64,000 bases of DNA, taken from positions 2,012,001 to 2,076,000 of the forward strand of contig NZ_CP017024.1 in the NCBI RefSeq assembly GCF_014522265.1, read 5' to 3'. Source of the stretch: Pseudomonas oryzihabitans. GTDB taxonomy: Bacteria; Pseudomonadota; Gammaproteobacteria; Pseudomonadales; Pseudomonadaceae. This document shows, in pieces, positions 1-10,130 of this stretch. The stretch's first letter is position 1, and each line of letters opens with the position of its first letter. The notes beneath the pieces are model-generated. The model ran no database searches. It worked only from the letters and a program-made list of their open reading frames with translations, and was not told where the DNA came from. The position numbers and the translations under genes are program-made.

Positions 1-32
1 GGCCAAGGCGCTTAAGGGCGGATTAACAACGC

Positions 33-1361
33 TCAGGGGCGCTGGGCGCTGACCCGCCAGAGGGTGTTGCCGACGTCGTCGGCCACCAGCAGGCCGCCAC
101 GACCATCGTTGACCACCCCGACCGGCCGCCCCTGAGCTTCCTCCTTGCCATTGAGGAAACCGGTCAGCAGGTCCCGCGGCGGGCCGCTGGGCTTGCCGTC
201 CTGGAAGGGCACGAAGATGACCTTGTAGCCGCTCTTGGGATCACGATTCCAGGAACCGTGCTGGCCGACGAACAGCCCCTGGCGGAAAGCCGTCGGCAAC
301 TGGCTGTCGGCGCTGGCGAAGGCGAGGCCCAGGGAGGCCGTATGGGTGCCCAGGGCATAGTCGGGGGTCAGCGCCTTGGCCACCAGATCCGGACGGGGCG
401 GCTGCACCCGGCTGTCCACGGTCTTGCCCCAGTAGCTGTAGGGCCAGCCATAGAAGCCGCCATCCTGCACCGAGGTGGCGTAGTCAGGCACCAGGTCGCT
501 GCCGATCTCGTCGCGCTCGTTGACCACCGTCCACAGCTTGCCGGTGGTGGGCTCCCAGTCCAGGCCATTGGGATTGCGCAGGCCGGTGGCGAACAGGCGC
601 TTCTGGCCACTGGCGCGGTCCAGCTCCCAGATGGCGGCGCGGCCTTGCTCGATGTCCAGACCGTTTTCGCCGACGTTGCTGTTGGAGCCCACGGTGAGAT
701 AGAGCTTCCTGCCGTCGCGACTGGCGATGACGTTCTTGGTCCAGTGGTGATTGATGCCGGCCGGCAGGTCGGTGACCGTCACCGGCGGACCTTCCAGGTG
801 AGTCGCCCCGGGGCGGTAGGTGAAGCGCACCAGGGCATCGGCGTTGGCGACATAGAAGTCCTCGCCCACCAGCGCCATGCCGAAGGGCGAATGCAGGTGC
901 TCGGCGAAGACCATGCGGGTCTCGGCGACGCCATCGCCGTCGCCATCGCGCAGCAGGGTGATGCGGTCAGCGCTGGGTACCCCGGCGCCGGCCTTCTTCA
1001 TGAGCAGGCCGGCGATCCAGTTCTTGATGCCGGGAAAATCATCGCGCCCGGGCGCATTGCTTTCCGCCACCAGCACATCGCCATTGGGCAGCACATAGAG
1101 CCAGCGCGGATGGTCCAGCCCACGGGCGAAGGCCTGGACCTGGGTGCCGGGCGCGGCAATGGGCTTGCCGCCCTCGGGCCAACCGATCGCCGGCGCCACG
1201 TTGATGGTCGGCAGCAGGGTCTTGTGGGGCTCCGGCAAGGTGGGGGTCGGGCCATACCCGGCTTCGCGCTGCAGCCGCGCGGTCTCGCCGCAGCCGACCA
1301 GGATCACGACGGCCAAGGTCAGGGCCAGGGTACGCAAGGGATGGGGCGCGCTCAGGGACAT
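33..1361 (-). CDS. PQQ-type sugar (L-sorbosone) dehydrogenase family lipoprotein
   Basis: 442 residues if translation starts at the ATG at 1361, chosen because it begins directly with a signal peptide ([10 protein letters not shown], then a hydrophobic stretch) ending in an LVGC lipobox with Cys24. The mature protein should therefore be lipid-anchored, probably in the outer membrane facing the periplasm. The body resembles the soluble glucose/sorbosone dehydrogenase beta-propeller family: blade-like repeats, [27 protein letters not shown] and a C-terminal [10 protein letters not shown]. Family members oxidise aldose sugars or sorbosone, some using PQQ; substrate and cofactor cannot be read here. 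It stands alone and diverges from the GH5 gene. An upstream in-frame extension exists but would bury the signal peptide. Confidence 0.8.
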   Translation of the reverse strand: MSLSAPHPLRTLALTLAVVILVGCGETARLQREAGYGPTPTLPEPHKTLLPTINVAPAIGWPEGGKPIAAPGTQVQAFARGLDHPRWLYVLPNGDVLVAESNAPGRDDFPGIKNWIAGLLMKKAGAGVPSADRITLLRDGDGDGVAETRMVFAEHLHSPFGMALVGEDFYVANADALVRFTYRPGATHLEGPPVTVTDLPAGINHHWTKNVIASRDGRKLYLTVGSNSNVGENGLDIEQGRAAIWELDRASGQKRLFATGLRNPNGLDWEPTTGKLWTVVNERDEIGSDLVPDYATSVQDGGFYGWPYSYWGKTVDSRVQPPRPDLVAKALTPDYALGTHTASLGLAFASADSQLPTAFRQGLFVGQHGSWNRDPKSGYKVIFVPFQDGKPSGPPRDLLTGFLNGKEEAQGRPVGVVNDGRGGLLVADDVGNTLWRVSAQRP

Positions 1362-1803
1362 GGCGGGGCTCTCGCGAAGGGCTCGCAGGATAGAGCGCGG
1401 CGTCCGGGGAACGTTCCGGGCCCGGTTCTGGAGCACAACAGGCAGGCTCGTTCCGAGCGGTTTTGGAAATGACTCCTTTTGGTCTATCGGTCTTTTTGCG
1501 TGCTGCGGCTCCTCACCCGTCCTTTTACGGATACAGAAAGTCGTGCCGATTCAAGGCGTTAGCCTGACTGCGCTGGCGCCTATGGAAAAGTGGCGGCTAT
1601 CTGACGCGAATTAATGCGTAACCGGCTGTTTTTGCAGGAAAAAATCTCTAAAGCTGGCGGCTGGGACGCCGATAGCTGCCCCAACAATGACGACGAAGTC
1701 GCACCCAGTGGCGCCGCAACCGGACGCGGTCGCCTGAGCTCGCCTACGCCAGAACCCGCTAGCTTGCGGGGGCGGGGAGTCTTTCTCTTTCACAGGTGCA
1801 GTC
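1362..1803. other. Intergenic region between divergent genes, no feature recognised
   Basis: This 442-bp gap separates the divergent dehydrogenase and GH5 genes and must carry both promoters. I see no convincing -35/-10 pair, RNA gene or repeat. An AGGTG ribosome-binding site lies just before the GH5 start codon. Open frames crossing the gap have no recognisable content. Confidence 0.5.
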
Positions 1804-2847
1804 ATGCAATCCCTTACCCGGCGCTTGCGCCAGTTTTCCCTGCGGCTGGCCGGTACCCTGGCCCTGAGCAGCGCCTTGCTAGGTTCGGTCCAGGCGGTCG
1901 AACTGGTCGGCCTCAACTTTTCCGGTGCCGGCTTCGCCAGCCAGGTGCTGCCCGGTCTCAACAACCGCAACTACATCTTCCCCAGCGAACAGCACTTCAA
2001 GGACTGGAGCGCCAAGGGCATCAAGCTGGTGCGCTTTCCGATCATCTGGGAGCGCATCCAGCCCAGGCTGAATGCCACGCTGGATCCGGACTATGGCGCC
2101 CTGGTCACCCAGACGCTCAACTACGCCCAGAAATACGGCGTCAAGGTGATCCTCGACCTGCACAACTATGCGCGCTATCGCGGCGAGGTCATCGGCGCCG
2201 GCAAGGTCAGCTATTTCAACTACTGGGACGTGACCTATCGCCTGGCTTTCCGCTTCGGCAAGCATCCGGCGCTCTTTGGCTACGACATCATGAACGAGCC
2301 CCACGATGCCGTGGCCTTCTGGCCGACCGCCGCCCAGCACGGCATCAACGGCATTCGTACCGTGGACAGCGTCCATCCCATCATCGTCGAGGGCAACGGC
2401 TGGTCCAGCGCCGCTCGCTGGCCGCAGTGGAACGATCCGTTGCTGGCGCTCAAGGACCCGGCCAACAAGCTGATCTTTTCCGCCCACGTCTACTTCGACA
2501 ATGACGGCGGCGGCCAGTACGCCAGCAAGGACATGAGCGGTTTCGACCCCATGGTCGGGGTGAATCGCGTCAAGCCCTTCGTCGACTGGCTGAAGAAGAA
2601 CGGCAAGCAGGGCTACATCGGTGAATTCGGCGTGCCGGACGACGATCCGCGCTGGCTGGTGGCCATGGACAACATGCTGGCCTATCTCAAGCAGCACTGC
2701 ATTCCGGCCAGCTACTGGGCCGCCGGCCCCGGCTGGGGCAACTACAACCTGGCGGTGGAACCCATCAACGGCGTGGATCGACCCCAGTGGGCGACCCTGA
2801 AGAAGTACGTCGACAGCAGCAGCTGCGCCAGCATCGGCCCCAAATAA
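1804..2847 (+). CDS. Secreted glycoside hydrolase family 5 (endoglucanase-like)
   Basis: 347 residues with a Sec signal peptide (Arg-rich start, hydrophobic core, likely cleavage near SVQA, residues 28-31). The remainder is a GH5 (beta/alpha)8 catalytic domain. Visible signatures are VRFPIIWERIQP (about 77-88), VILDLHNYARY (about 115-125), NEPHD with the acid/base Glu165, AHVYFDND, and GEFGVP with the nucleophile Glu274. The family cleaves beta-1,4-glucans such as cellulose, or related mannans and xylans. No carbohydrate-binding module is present, so a soluble or short-chain glucan substrate is likely. The gene appears monocistronic, ending 77 bp before gcvH. Confidence 0.87.
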   Translation: MQSLTRRLRQFSLRLAGTLALSSALLGSVQAVELVGLNFSGAGFASQVLPGLNNRNYIFPSEQHFKDWSAKGIKLVRFPIIWERIQPRLNATLDPDYGALVTQTLNYAQKYGVKVILDLHNYARYRGEVIGAGKVSYFNYWDVTYRLAFRFGKHPALFGYDIMNEPHDAVAFWPTAAQHGINGIRTVDSVHPIIVEGNGWSSAARWPQWNDPLLALKDPANKLIFSAHVYFDNDGGGQYASKDMSGFDPMVGVNRVKPFVDWLKKNGKQGYIGEFGVPDDDPRWLVAMDNMLAYLKQHCIPASYWAAGPGWGNYNLAVEPINGVDRPQWATLKKYVDSSSCASIGPK

Positions 2848-2924
2848 GCCCGGCCGGCGATGGCGGTCCCCGGGGTCGGCAGGCTACCCTTGCCTTTTAA
2901 CCGTGCCAGCCCCGAGGACCTCTC

Positions 2925-3308
2925 ATGAGCCAGATTCCCGCCGACCTGCGTTATGCCGCCAGCCACGAATGGGCCCGCCTGGAAGCCGACGGTAGCGTGA
3001 CCGTCGGCATTTCCGACCACGCCCAGGAAGCCCTGGGCGATGTGGTCTTCATCGAACTGCCGGAAGTCGGCAAGACCCTCGCCGCCGGTGACCAGGCCGG
3101 GGTGGTGGAGTCGGTCAAGGCGGCCTCGGACATCTATGTCCCGGTGGGCGGCGAGGTGATCGCCGTCAACGAGGCGCTGGCCGACGCGCCCGAGCAGGTC
3201 AATGGCGAGCCCTATGGCGCCTGGTTCTTCAAGCTCAAGCCGCAGGATGCGGCCGAGCTGGACAGGTTGCTCGACGCCGAGGGTTATCGCGCGGCCAGCG
3301 AAAGCTGA
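2925..3308 (+). CDS. gcvH: Glycine cleavage system H protein
   Basis: 127 residues, the usual H-protein length. The lipoyl carrier signature [13 protein letters not shown] places the lipoylated lysine at Lys65, and the conserved SHEWARLE and [15 protein letters not shown] segments are intact. H protein shuttles the aminomethyl group from glycine decarboxylase (GcvP) to GcvT and then docks with lipoamide dehydrogenase. In many pseudomonads gcvH lies in an operon with gcvP and gcvT. Here it has neither: a GH5 gene precedes it and a terminator follows. The partners must be encoded elsewhere. Start ATG at 2925 follows a GAGGA ribosome-binding site. Confidence 0.96.
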   Translation: MSQIPADLRYAASHEWARLEADGSVTVGISDHAQEALGDVVFIELPEVGKTLAAGDQAGVVESVKAASDIYVPVGGEVIAVNEALADAPEQVNGEPYGAWFFKLKPQDAAELDRLLDAEGYRAASES

Positions 3309-3330
3309 GGCATCTTTCGCCGCCCGGATT

Positions 3331-3384
3331 CCAGGCAAAAAAGAACCCCGCCGGCTAAGCCGCGCGGGGTTCTTTTTTGCCTGG
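3331..3384. terminator. Bidirectional factor-independent terminator
   Basis: Long inverted repeat whose outer arms read CCAGGCAAAAAAGAACCCCG and its complement, with GC-rich inner pairing and A/T runs on both sides. It serves gcvH on the plus strand and the convergent DUF2388 gene on the minus strand. Confidence 0.9.
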
Positions 3385-3387
3385 ACC

Positions 3388-3702
3388 TTACTGGGTCAGG
3401 ATACGCATGGCGAGGTCGTTGTCGCTGGCCTGCAGGCCCGGCTCGGCGGCGCGCATGTCGCGCAGCGCGGCTTCCAGGTACGGGCCGCGGATCTGGCCAT
3501 TGCTGGCCAGGTAGGAGCTGGCGTCGTCCTGGGTGGCGGCGACGATCTTGTGGTCGTCACGGCTGGTGGTATAGAACGAGCCGGAGGTCGCCCCCAGGGT
3601 CGCGGCATGCCGCCAGAACCGCGCGTCCGCATTGGCGGCGGTGGTCGCGGCCAGCAGCGGCAGACCGATCAGGGAAACCAGAGCAAGCTTCTTCAGGCGC
3701 AT
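3388..3702 (-). CDS. Small exported DUF2388-like protein
   Basis: 104 residues from the ATG at 3702, chosen because it opens a signal peptide (MRLKKLALVSL, hydrophobic core, cleavage near ANA). An in-frame start 23 codons upstream would precede this with a hydrophilic tail. The mature part contains KIVAATQDDASSYLAS and IRGPYLEAALRDMR, which I recognise as the small Pseudomonas periplasmic family DUF2388. The function is unknown. There are no cysteines and no catalytic motif. It is convergent with gcvH and lies 73 bp downstream of the hybrid kinase stop, so it could be read from the same strand or its own promoter. Confidence 0.72.
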   Translation of the reverse strand: MRLKKLALVSLIGLPLLAATTAANADARFWRHAATLGATSGSFYTTSRDDHKIVAATQDDASSYLASNGQIRGPYLEAALRDMRAAEPGLQASDNDLAMRILTQ

Positions 3703-3775
3703 GGATGAGATCTCCTTCTTGAGGTCTCCTATAGAGAGCTCAGACGTCCGCTGAGTTCCAGAACTCTGCATCAGC

Positions 3776-6700
3776 CTAGCGCTGGATCATGCTGTGGATG
3801 CGTTCGGCCAGGGCGTCGATGTCGAACGGCTTGATCAGCATGTCCATGTTCTCGCCGAGGAATTCGCCGCGTACCTTGGCGTTCTTGGCATAGCCGGTGA
3901 TGAACAGCACCTTGAGCTCGGGCCGCCGGCCACGGGCAATCTCGGCGAGCTGGCGACCGTTCATGCCGGGCAGGCCGACATCGCTGATGAGCAGGTCCAG
4001 GCGCTGATCGCTCTCGATGATCGGCAGGGCGCCGTCGGCATCGCTGGCCTCCAGGGCGGTGTAGCCCAGTTCGGCGAGCACCTCAAGCACGATCATGCGC
4101 ACGGCGTATTCGTCTTCCACCACCAGCACGGTCTGGCCGGCCTCGGCACGGGGCGCGACCTTGAGCGTCGGCTGATCGGTGCTGGCCGCCGCCACCTCGG
4201 GGTGGCGTGGCAGATAGAGACTGATGGTGGTGCCCTCGCCCTGTTCGGTATCGATGCGCGCGGTGCCGCCGGACTGCTTGACGAAGCCGTAGATCATCGA
4301 CAGGCCGAGGCCCGTGCCCTGGCCGGCCGGCTTGGTGGTGAAGAAGGGCTCGAAGGCCTTGGCCTTGACCTCCGGTGGCATGCCGGTACCGGTGTCGGCC
4401 ACGCTCAGCCGGACATAGTCGCCCGGAGTCAGGGATTCGCGCGCGGCCGCCTCGGCGTCCAGGCTGAGGTTGGCGGTGGCGATGCACAGCTCGCCGCCGG
4501 CGGGCATGGCGTCGCGACCATTGATGACCAGATTGAGCAGGGCGTTTTCCAGCTGGTGGGTATCGCTGTAGGCGAGCCAGGCGACCGGTGCGAGATCCAG
4601 GCGCAGGGCGACGTTTTCGCCCACGGTGCGCACCAGCAGATCCTGCAGCGAAGCGACCAGCTGGTGCACGTCCACCGGCTGCGGATCCAGGGTCTGGCGG
4701 CGGGCGAAGGCCAGCAGGCGATGGGTGAGGGCGGCGGCGCGGTCGGCCGAATTGACCGCGGCATTGATGTAGCGGTCCAGGTCCTGGGTGCGGCCGTTGG
4801 CGATTCGCAGGCGGATCAGGTCGAGGGCGCCGACGATGCCGGTGAGCATGTTGTTGAAGTCATGGGCGATGCCGCCGGTGAGCTGGCCGATGGCTTCCAT
4901 CTTCTGCGACTGGCGCAGGGCTTCCTCGGTGCGCTCACGCTCGTAGATTTCGGCGATCAGCCGCGCGTGGCTGCGCCCCAGTTCCTGGGTCCGCTCGGCG
5001 ATGCGCTGTTCCAGCTGGTCGGTGGTCTGCCGCGCCTCGGTGACGTCCACGCCACAGCCCACCAGACCGTGGAATTCGCCATCGAGCTCCAGGCGCGGGG
5101 TGCCTTCCAGGCGCAGCCAGCGCCATTCGCCCTGCGCATTGCGCACCCGCACCTCGGCGCGCAGGGCGCTGTGGGTGGCGACGGCCTGCTTGAAGGCACC
5201 TTCGAAGGCCGGACATTCGCTGTCCGGGAGCAGGGCGCTCCAGCCCTGGTCGTGCAGATCGGCGTCGTGCAGATCGAATTCGCTGGCGAAGCGCTGGTTG
5301 ACGAATTGCAGCTGGCCGTCGGCATCGCAGGCCCAGATCAGCACCGGAGCACTGTCGGCCATGAGGCGGAAGCGGCCCTCGCTCTCGCGCTGGGCGTCCT
5401 GGGAGCGCTGCCGGCAGATGGCCGACCAGAGCCGGTCGGTGACGTCGCGCAGGAATTGCACCTCACCTTCCGTCCACAGCCGGGCGCGCTGGTCATGGGC
5501 GACGAACAGCGCGCGCAGGCGGCCATCCTCGTAGAGCGGGATGTCGACCAGCGCCGCGATCTCCAGATCGAGCAGGCGCTGGGCATTGGCCTGGGCGCGC
5601 GGATCCTGGCTGACATCGTCGATGACCAGGGGCGCTGCGCCGTCTTGGTTGCCCAGGTGGTCGGAGGCGAGCAGCGGATAGGCCAGGGCCTGGTCGAAGC
5701 TGCCGTTGGGCGTCCACAGCTGCTGCGGGAAGAAGGCGCCGCTGCTCTCGTCCAGACGGGCATAGCCGACCCGGCGCAGGCCCAGCCGCGTACCGACCAG
5801 TTCCAGGGCGGCGGCGACCCCGGCGCTTTCCGGATCGCCTTCGCGCAGGCGATCGCCCAGTTCGATCAGGGCATGCTGGCGGGCCTCGGCTTCGCGGCGC
5901 TCCTCGATCTGCCGCCGCAACTGGCGATTGGTCTCGCTGATGCGATCGGCGTCGTGGCGTTCGCGGGTGATGTCGCGCGCGATACCCACCAGTCGCCGGC
6001 GCCCACCGGGCTCCAGGCGTTCACGCCCGCGGATGCTCAGCCATACCGGCTCGCCCTGGCGCGAACCTCGTACCCGAAAGGTCAGCCGCAGGTCATAGGC
6101 ATTGCCACCGCCCTGGATGGCGGCCGTCACATAGGCGCGTACCCGGGGCGCATCGGCCGGATGCAGGGCGTGCAGCAGGGCCGCGCCGCGCATCGTGCAA
6201 CGACGCTCGCCGGCTCCGACCAGATGGGCGAGGCGGGTATCCCAGCTGATCAGGTCGCGGTCGATGTCATAGTCCCAGACACCGAGGTCGGCGACGTCCA
6301 TGGCCAGGGCGATGCGCTGCTCGGCCAGGCGCAGAGCGTCGGCCGCGGCGGTGCGTTCGATGACGATGCGGATGCGCTCGGCCACCTCGCGCACCAGGGC
6401 CACGTCGCCGATGGTCCAGTGACGCGGCGTATCGGCATAGAGGAACAGCAGACCGACCAGCTGTTCCTCGGCCAGCAGCGGCACCACCAGGCCGGCGCGT
6501 ACGCCATGGTCCACCAGTTGGGCGCGCATCTCGCCCAGGCGGCTGTCCTGGGCGCTGTCTTCCACGCTGACGATGATGCCGCGGCGCAATTCCTGCACCG
6601 CCGAGGTGTGCCAGTGACCCAGGCTGGGCAGGTTGAGACGATGGGTTCGCCCCTGTTCGAGCCAGTCGCTGTCGATGGTCAGGCTGCCGTCGCGACCGAC

Positions 6701-8122
6701 CCGGGCATAGCCGATGCGCTGCACGGCCAGCAGATGGCCGAGGCTGTCGCCCAGCACCGAGGCGACTTCGCCGGTGTGGGTCACGCCATGCAGCAGGTCG
6801 CCCAGTTCGAGCAGAAAGCGCTGGCGATCATGGCTGCGGATGCGTTCGCTGAGATCGACGAAGGTGCAGATGGCGCCCTGGACCTCGCCGTCGCGCCAGA
6901 GCGGCTGGGCGCGCCATTCCACTGGCAGCAGACTGCCGTCCTCGCGCAGCAGGGCGTCGGCGGACAGGTGCAGGGTGGCGCCTTCGCTGGCGGCGCGCTG
7001 CAGCGCCCGGGCGCCATCCTCGCTGCGGGCGGAGCTGAGGCGGGTGTCCAGGCGTTCGCCGAGAATGTCGCGCTCCTCGGGCAGCCCGAGCATCTGCCGG
7101 AAGGCGCGGTTGCAGAGGGTGGCGCGCCCTTCGCGATCCAGGGCGCAAAAGCCTTCGTGGGTCGATTCGAGCAGCAGATGGGCAAAGGCCTCGCTCTCCC
7201 GCAGCGCCGTTTCCGCCCGCTTGCGGCTGTCGATGTCCTGGGCCACGCCGACCCAGTGCTCGATCTCGCCGCTGGCGTTGGTGAAGGGCATGGTGCGGGT
7301 TTCGAACCAGCGGTAGTGGCCCTCGGCGTCGCGCAGCTGCAATTCGAGGCTGCCGGCGACTCTCTGCTCGCGCACCTCGCGCCAGCGCCGCAACAGCTGC
7401 GGACGCTGCTGGGGATGGATGGCATCGGTCCAGAGATCGGGATCGGCGACCACGTTGGCCGGACTCAGGCCGCTGTATTCGTACCAGTAGCGATTGGCGT
7501 ATTCGAAGCTGCCATCGGGCCGCGCGAACCAGATGATCTGCGGATTGACGTCCATCAGGGCGCGGTAGTGGGTTTCGTCGAGGGTGCTGTGCCGCGCCGG
7601 CGCCGCCGCCTGCAGCCGGGCCTCGAGCAGGCGCAGCACCTGGCGCGCGAGGCGTTCGAGGCCGGTCAGGCGCGCGGCGCTCAGTTCGCGAGGTTGCCAG
7701 TCGAGCACGCAGAGCGTGCCGAGAAAGACGCCTTCGGCCGTCCGCAGCGGGGCCCCGGCATAGAATCTCAGTCCGGCCGGATCCCTTACCAGGGGGTTGT
7801 CGATGAAGCGCGGGTCCTGGCTCAGGTCTTCGATCTGCCGCGCTTCCCGGGCAGCGTGCAGGTACTGGCAGAAGGACAGGGCCAGGGGGATTTCCGCCAC
7901 ACCCAGGCCGCGTTCGGCGATGAACAGCTGCTGCTGTTCGCCCAGCAGGTTGACCGCGGCGATGGGGGTTTCGCAAAGGGTGGCGGCCAGCTCCACCAGG
8001 TCGTCGAGCGCCGGCTCCGGCTGGCCGTCGAGCAGGCCATAGGCCGCCAGGACCTCCTGGCGACGGCGTCGCTGCTCGGCGTCCTCGGCACCCACGGCAG
8101 GGTTCACGACGGTTGTCTGCAC
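3776..8122 (-). CDS. Multi-sensor hybrid histidine kinase (GAF/PAS repeats, HisKA, HATPase, REC)
   Basis: 1448 residues, GTG start at 8122 preceded by AAGGAT at good spacing. Approximate order: GAF 30-170, PAS 185-305, PAS 310-430, GAF 440-600, PAS 610-735, GAF 760-915, PAS 925-1045, a short coiled coil, HisKA with the H-box [11 protein letters not shown], HATPase with [17 protein letters not shown] and GTGLGLSM, and a C-terminal REC domain (from about 1330) with acidic VVEDE, phospho-acceptor [11 protein letters not shown] and KPF. No membrane segment or DNA-binding output is visible, so it should be a cytoplasmic sensor. The terminal REC could be a phosphate sink, a relay stage or a control domain. 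It starts 38 bp after the GspE-like gene and is probably co-transcribed with it. Ligand unknown. Confidence 0.88.
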   Translation of the reverse strand: MQTTVVNPAVGAEDAEQRRRRQEVLAAYGLLDGQPEPALDDLVELAATLCETPIAAVNLLGEQQQLFIAERGLGVAEIPLALSFCQYLHAAREARQIEDLSQDPRFIDNPLVRDPAGLRFYAGAPLRTAEGVFLGTLCVLDWQPRELSAARLTGLERLARQVLRLLEARLQAAAPARHSTLDETHYRALMDVNPQIIWFARPDGSFEYANRYWYEYSGLSPANVVADPDLWTDAIHPQQRPQLLRRWREVREQRVAGSLELQLRDAEGHYRWFETRTMPFTNASGEIEHWVGVAQDIDSRKRAETALRESEAFAHLLLESTHEGFCALDREGRATLCNRAFRQMLGLPEERDILGERLDTRLSSARSEDGARALQRAASEGATLHLSADALLREDGSLLPVEWRAQPLWRDGEVQGAICTFVDLSERIRSHDRQRFLLELGDLLHGVTHTGEVASVLGDSLGHLLAVQRIGYARVGRDGSLTIDSDWLEQGRTHRLNLPSLGHWHTSAVQELRRGIIVSVEDSAQDSRLGEMRAQLVDHGVRAGLVVPLLAEEQLVGLLFLYADTPRHWTIGDVALVREVAERIRIVIERTAAADALRLAEQRIALAMDVADLGVWDYDIDRDLISWDTRLAHLVGAGERRCTMRGAALLHALHPADAPRVRAYVTAAIQGGGNAYDLRLTFRVRGSRQGEPVWLSIRGRERLEPGGRRRLVGIARDITRERHDADRISETNRQLRRQIEERREAEARQHALIELGDRLREGDPESAGVAAALELVGTRLGLRRVGYARLDESSGAFFPQQLWTPNGSFDQALAYPLLASDHLGNQDGAAPLVIDDVSQDPRAQANAQRLLDLEIAALVDIPLYEDGRLRALFVAHDQRARLWTEGEVQFLRDVTDRLWSAICRQRSQDAQRESEGRFRLMADSAPVLIWACDADGQLQFVNQRFASEFDLHDADLHDQGWSALLPDSECPAFEGAFKQAVATHSALRAEVRVRNAQGEWRWLRLEGTPRLELDGEFHGLVGCGVDVTEARQTTDQLEQRIAERTQELGRSHARLIAEIYERERTEEALRQSQKMEAIGQLTGGIAHDFNNMLTGIVGALDLIRLRIANGRTQDLDRYINAAVNSADRAAALTHRLLAFARRQTLDPQPVDVHQLVASLQDLLVRTVGENVALRLDLAPVAWLAYSDTHQLENALLNLVINGRDAMPAGGELCIATANLSLDAEAAARESLTPGDYVRLSVADTGTGMPPEVKAKAFEPFFTTKPAGQGTGLGLSMIYGFVKQSGGTARIDTEQGEGTTISLYLPRHPEVAAASTDQPTLKVAPRAEAGQTVLVVEDEYAVRMIVLEVLAELGYTALEASDADGALPIIESDQRLDLLISDVGLPGMNGRQLAEIARGRRPELKVLFITGYAKNAKVRGEFLGENMDMLIKPFDIDALAERIHSMIQR

Positions 8123-8160
8123 GGCTGCTATCCTTGTTCCGCTCGCGGGCTGCTGGGGCC

Positions 8161-9942
8161 TTAACGTTCGCTCTGGGGCGTGACGCGCAGGACTTCTTCC
8201 ACGGTGGTGAAGCCGGCGGCGATCTTTTGCGCGCCGGACAGGCGCAGGCTGCGCATGCCTTCCTTGAACGCCTGCCGCCGCAGCGCGGTGATGTCGGTAT
8301 CCGCCGTCACCAGTTCGCGCAGACTATCGGAGAGGGTGAGGATTTCGTATACCCCGGCACGACCGCGATAGCCGGTGTCGCGACATTCCGGACAACCCAC
8401 CGGCTGCATGGCGCCGGTCGGCAGCGGCGCGTTCCAGGGCTTGGTGAGCTCCTGCCAGGCGGCCGGGTCCAGCTCGGTGGGCGTCTTGCAGGCCGGACAG
8501 AGGGTGCGCACCAGCCGCTGAGCCATGACGCCCAGCACCGTGGCGCGGATCAGGTAGTAGGGCACGCCCAGTTCGATCAGCCGGCTCACCGAGCTGGGGG
8601 CGTCGTTGGTGTGCAGGGTGGAAAGTACCAGGTGCCCGGTCAGGGCCGCCTGGATGGCCATCTCGGCGGTTTCCAGGTCGCGGATCTCGCCGATCATGAT
8701 GATGTCCGGGTCCTGCCGCATCAGCGCCCTGACGCCGCTGGCGAAGGTCACCTCGATGTTGTGCTGCACCTGCATCTGGTTGAAGGCGTCTTCCACCATC
8801 TCGATGGGGTCTTCGATGGTGCAGACGTTCACCTCGGGCGTGGCCAGCTGCTTGAGGGTGGTGTACAGCGTGGTGGTCTTGCCCGAACCGGTGGGGCCGG
8901 TGACCAGGATGATGCCGTTGGGCTGCCCGGTCATGCCGGCCCAGCGGCGCAGGTCGTCGGCGGAGAAACCGAGCTGGTCGAAGCTCTTGAGCAGCACGTC
9001 CGGGTCGAAGATCCGCATCACCAGCTTTTCGCCGAAGGCGGTGGGCATGGTCGACAGGCGCAGTTCGACTTCCTTCTCGCCGGCCATGCGCGTCTTGATC
9101 CGGCCGTCCTGGGGCTTGCGTTTCTCGGCGACGTTCATCCGGCCGAGGTTCTTGATCCGGCTGACCACCGCCAGGGTGACCTGGGCGGGGAACTGGTAGA
9201 CGGTGTGCAGCACCCCGTCGATGCGAAAGCGCACCGCACCCTGTTCGCGGCGCGGCTCGACGTGGATATCACTGGCGCGCTGCTGGAAGGCGTACTGGAA
9301 CAGCCAGTCGACGATGTTGACGATGTGGGCATCGTTGGCATCCGGCTCGCCATCGGCGGCGCCGAGATTGACCAGCTGCTCGAAGTTGCCGACGCCGCTG
9401 GTCTTCTGCTCCACCGCCGAGGCACCGGTGACCGAGCGGGCCAGGCGAAAGAATTCCTGGGTGTAGCGGGTGATGTCCGCGGGGCTGGCCACCACGCGCT
9501 TGATCGGCCGCTGCAGCACATGGGTGAGGTTGCTCTCCCAGCTGTGCACGAAGGGCTGGGCGCTGGCCACCGTCACCTCGTCCGGACTCACCGCCACGGC
9601 CAGGATCTTGTTGCGCTGGGCGAAGGCGTAGGACATCAGCGGGGTGACCGAGGCCACGTCCACCTTGAGCGGATCGATGCGGTAGAAGGGCTGACCCGAA
9701 TACTCGGCGAGCCAGCGGGTGAGGCTGTCCAGATCCAGCTTGCGCCCCGGGCGGCTGAGGTCGTCCACGCTTTGCGCCGCGAGGAATTCCAGCGGATGCT
9801 GCTGCGGATTGGCCGAGCCACGGCGCAGGAGCAGACACTGCTCGGCGGTCTGCTGATCGATCCGCTGCTGGCTGACCAGCTCGCGCAGGATGTCGCCCAG
9901 GTCGAGCCAACGATCAGCGGAAGGGGAAGCTATGGCGGACAT
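8161..9942 (-). CDS. GspE/PulE-type secretion ATPase, orphan
   Basis: 593 residues from the ATG at 9942, which has AAGGAG five bases upstream. There is an N-terminal MshEN/GspE-N region (1-150), then a secretion ATPase core: Walker A GPTGSGKTTTLYT, Asp box, Walker B DIIMIGEIRDLETAE, His box STLHTNDAPSSVSRL. The tetracysteine zinc module (CPAC ... CPECRDTGYRGRAGVYEIL) is typical of GspE/PilB. Such hexameric ATPases drive pseudopilus or pilus assembly at the inner membrane. No other type II secretion or type IV pilus gene is nearby, and its downstream neighbour is a hybrid kinase. P. aeruginosa has a comparable lone secretion ATPase in this syntenic block. The partner system is unknown. Confidence 0.9.
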   Translation of the reverse strand: MSAIASPSADRWLDLGDILRELVSQQRIDQQTAEQCLLLRRGSANPQQHPLEFLAAQSVDDLSRPGRKLDLDSLTRWLAEYSGQPFYRIDPLKVDVASVTPLMSYAFAQRNKILAVAVSPDEVTVASAQPFVHSWESNLTHVLQRPIKRVVASPADITRYTQEFFRLARSVTGASAVEQKTSGVGNFEQLVNLGAADGEPDANDAHIVNIVDWLFQYAFQQRASDIHVEPRREQGAVRFRIDGVLHTVYQFPAQVTLAVVSRIKNLGRMNVAEKRKPQDGRIKTRMAGEKEVELRLSTMPTAFGEKLVMRIFDPDVLLKSFDQLGFSADDLRRWAGMTGQPNGIILVTGPTGSGKTTTLYTTLKQLATPEVNVCTIEDPIEMVEDAFNQMQVQHNIEVTFASGVRALMRQDPDIIMIGEIRDLETAEMAIQAALTGHLVLSTLHTNDAPSSVSRLIELGVPYYLIRATVLGVMAQRLVRTLCPACKTPTELDPAAWQELTKPWNAPLPTGAMQPVGCPECRDTGYRGRAGVYEILTLSDSLRELVTADTDITALRRQAFKEGMRSLRLSGAQKIAAGFTTVEEVLRVTPQSER

Positions 9943-10130
9943 CTGGACTCCTTGGAAAGGTGGTCGCACCGGGGTGACACCCGGCGTCTGACCGGGGGCG
10001 ACCCGCCTGCCGTACCCGCCAGGTTGGTCGCCTCCTCCAGCATAGCGATTTTGTATTAAGGAATCGCTCGCGGCCTTGTGCCATCAGGATGGACGGCCGG
10101 ATGCGCCAGGCGTTCCCGCCGTCCGGCGGC

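Noticed and set aside
3794-8164. Very long open frame on the plus strand opposite the hybrid kinase
   Set aside because: High-GC codon bias on the minus strand leaves the complementary frame open. The product has no recognisable domain and is low in complexity, while the minus-strand protein has clear GAF, PAS, kinase and REC motifs.
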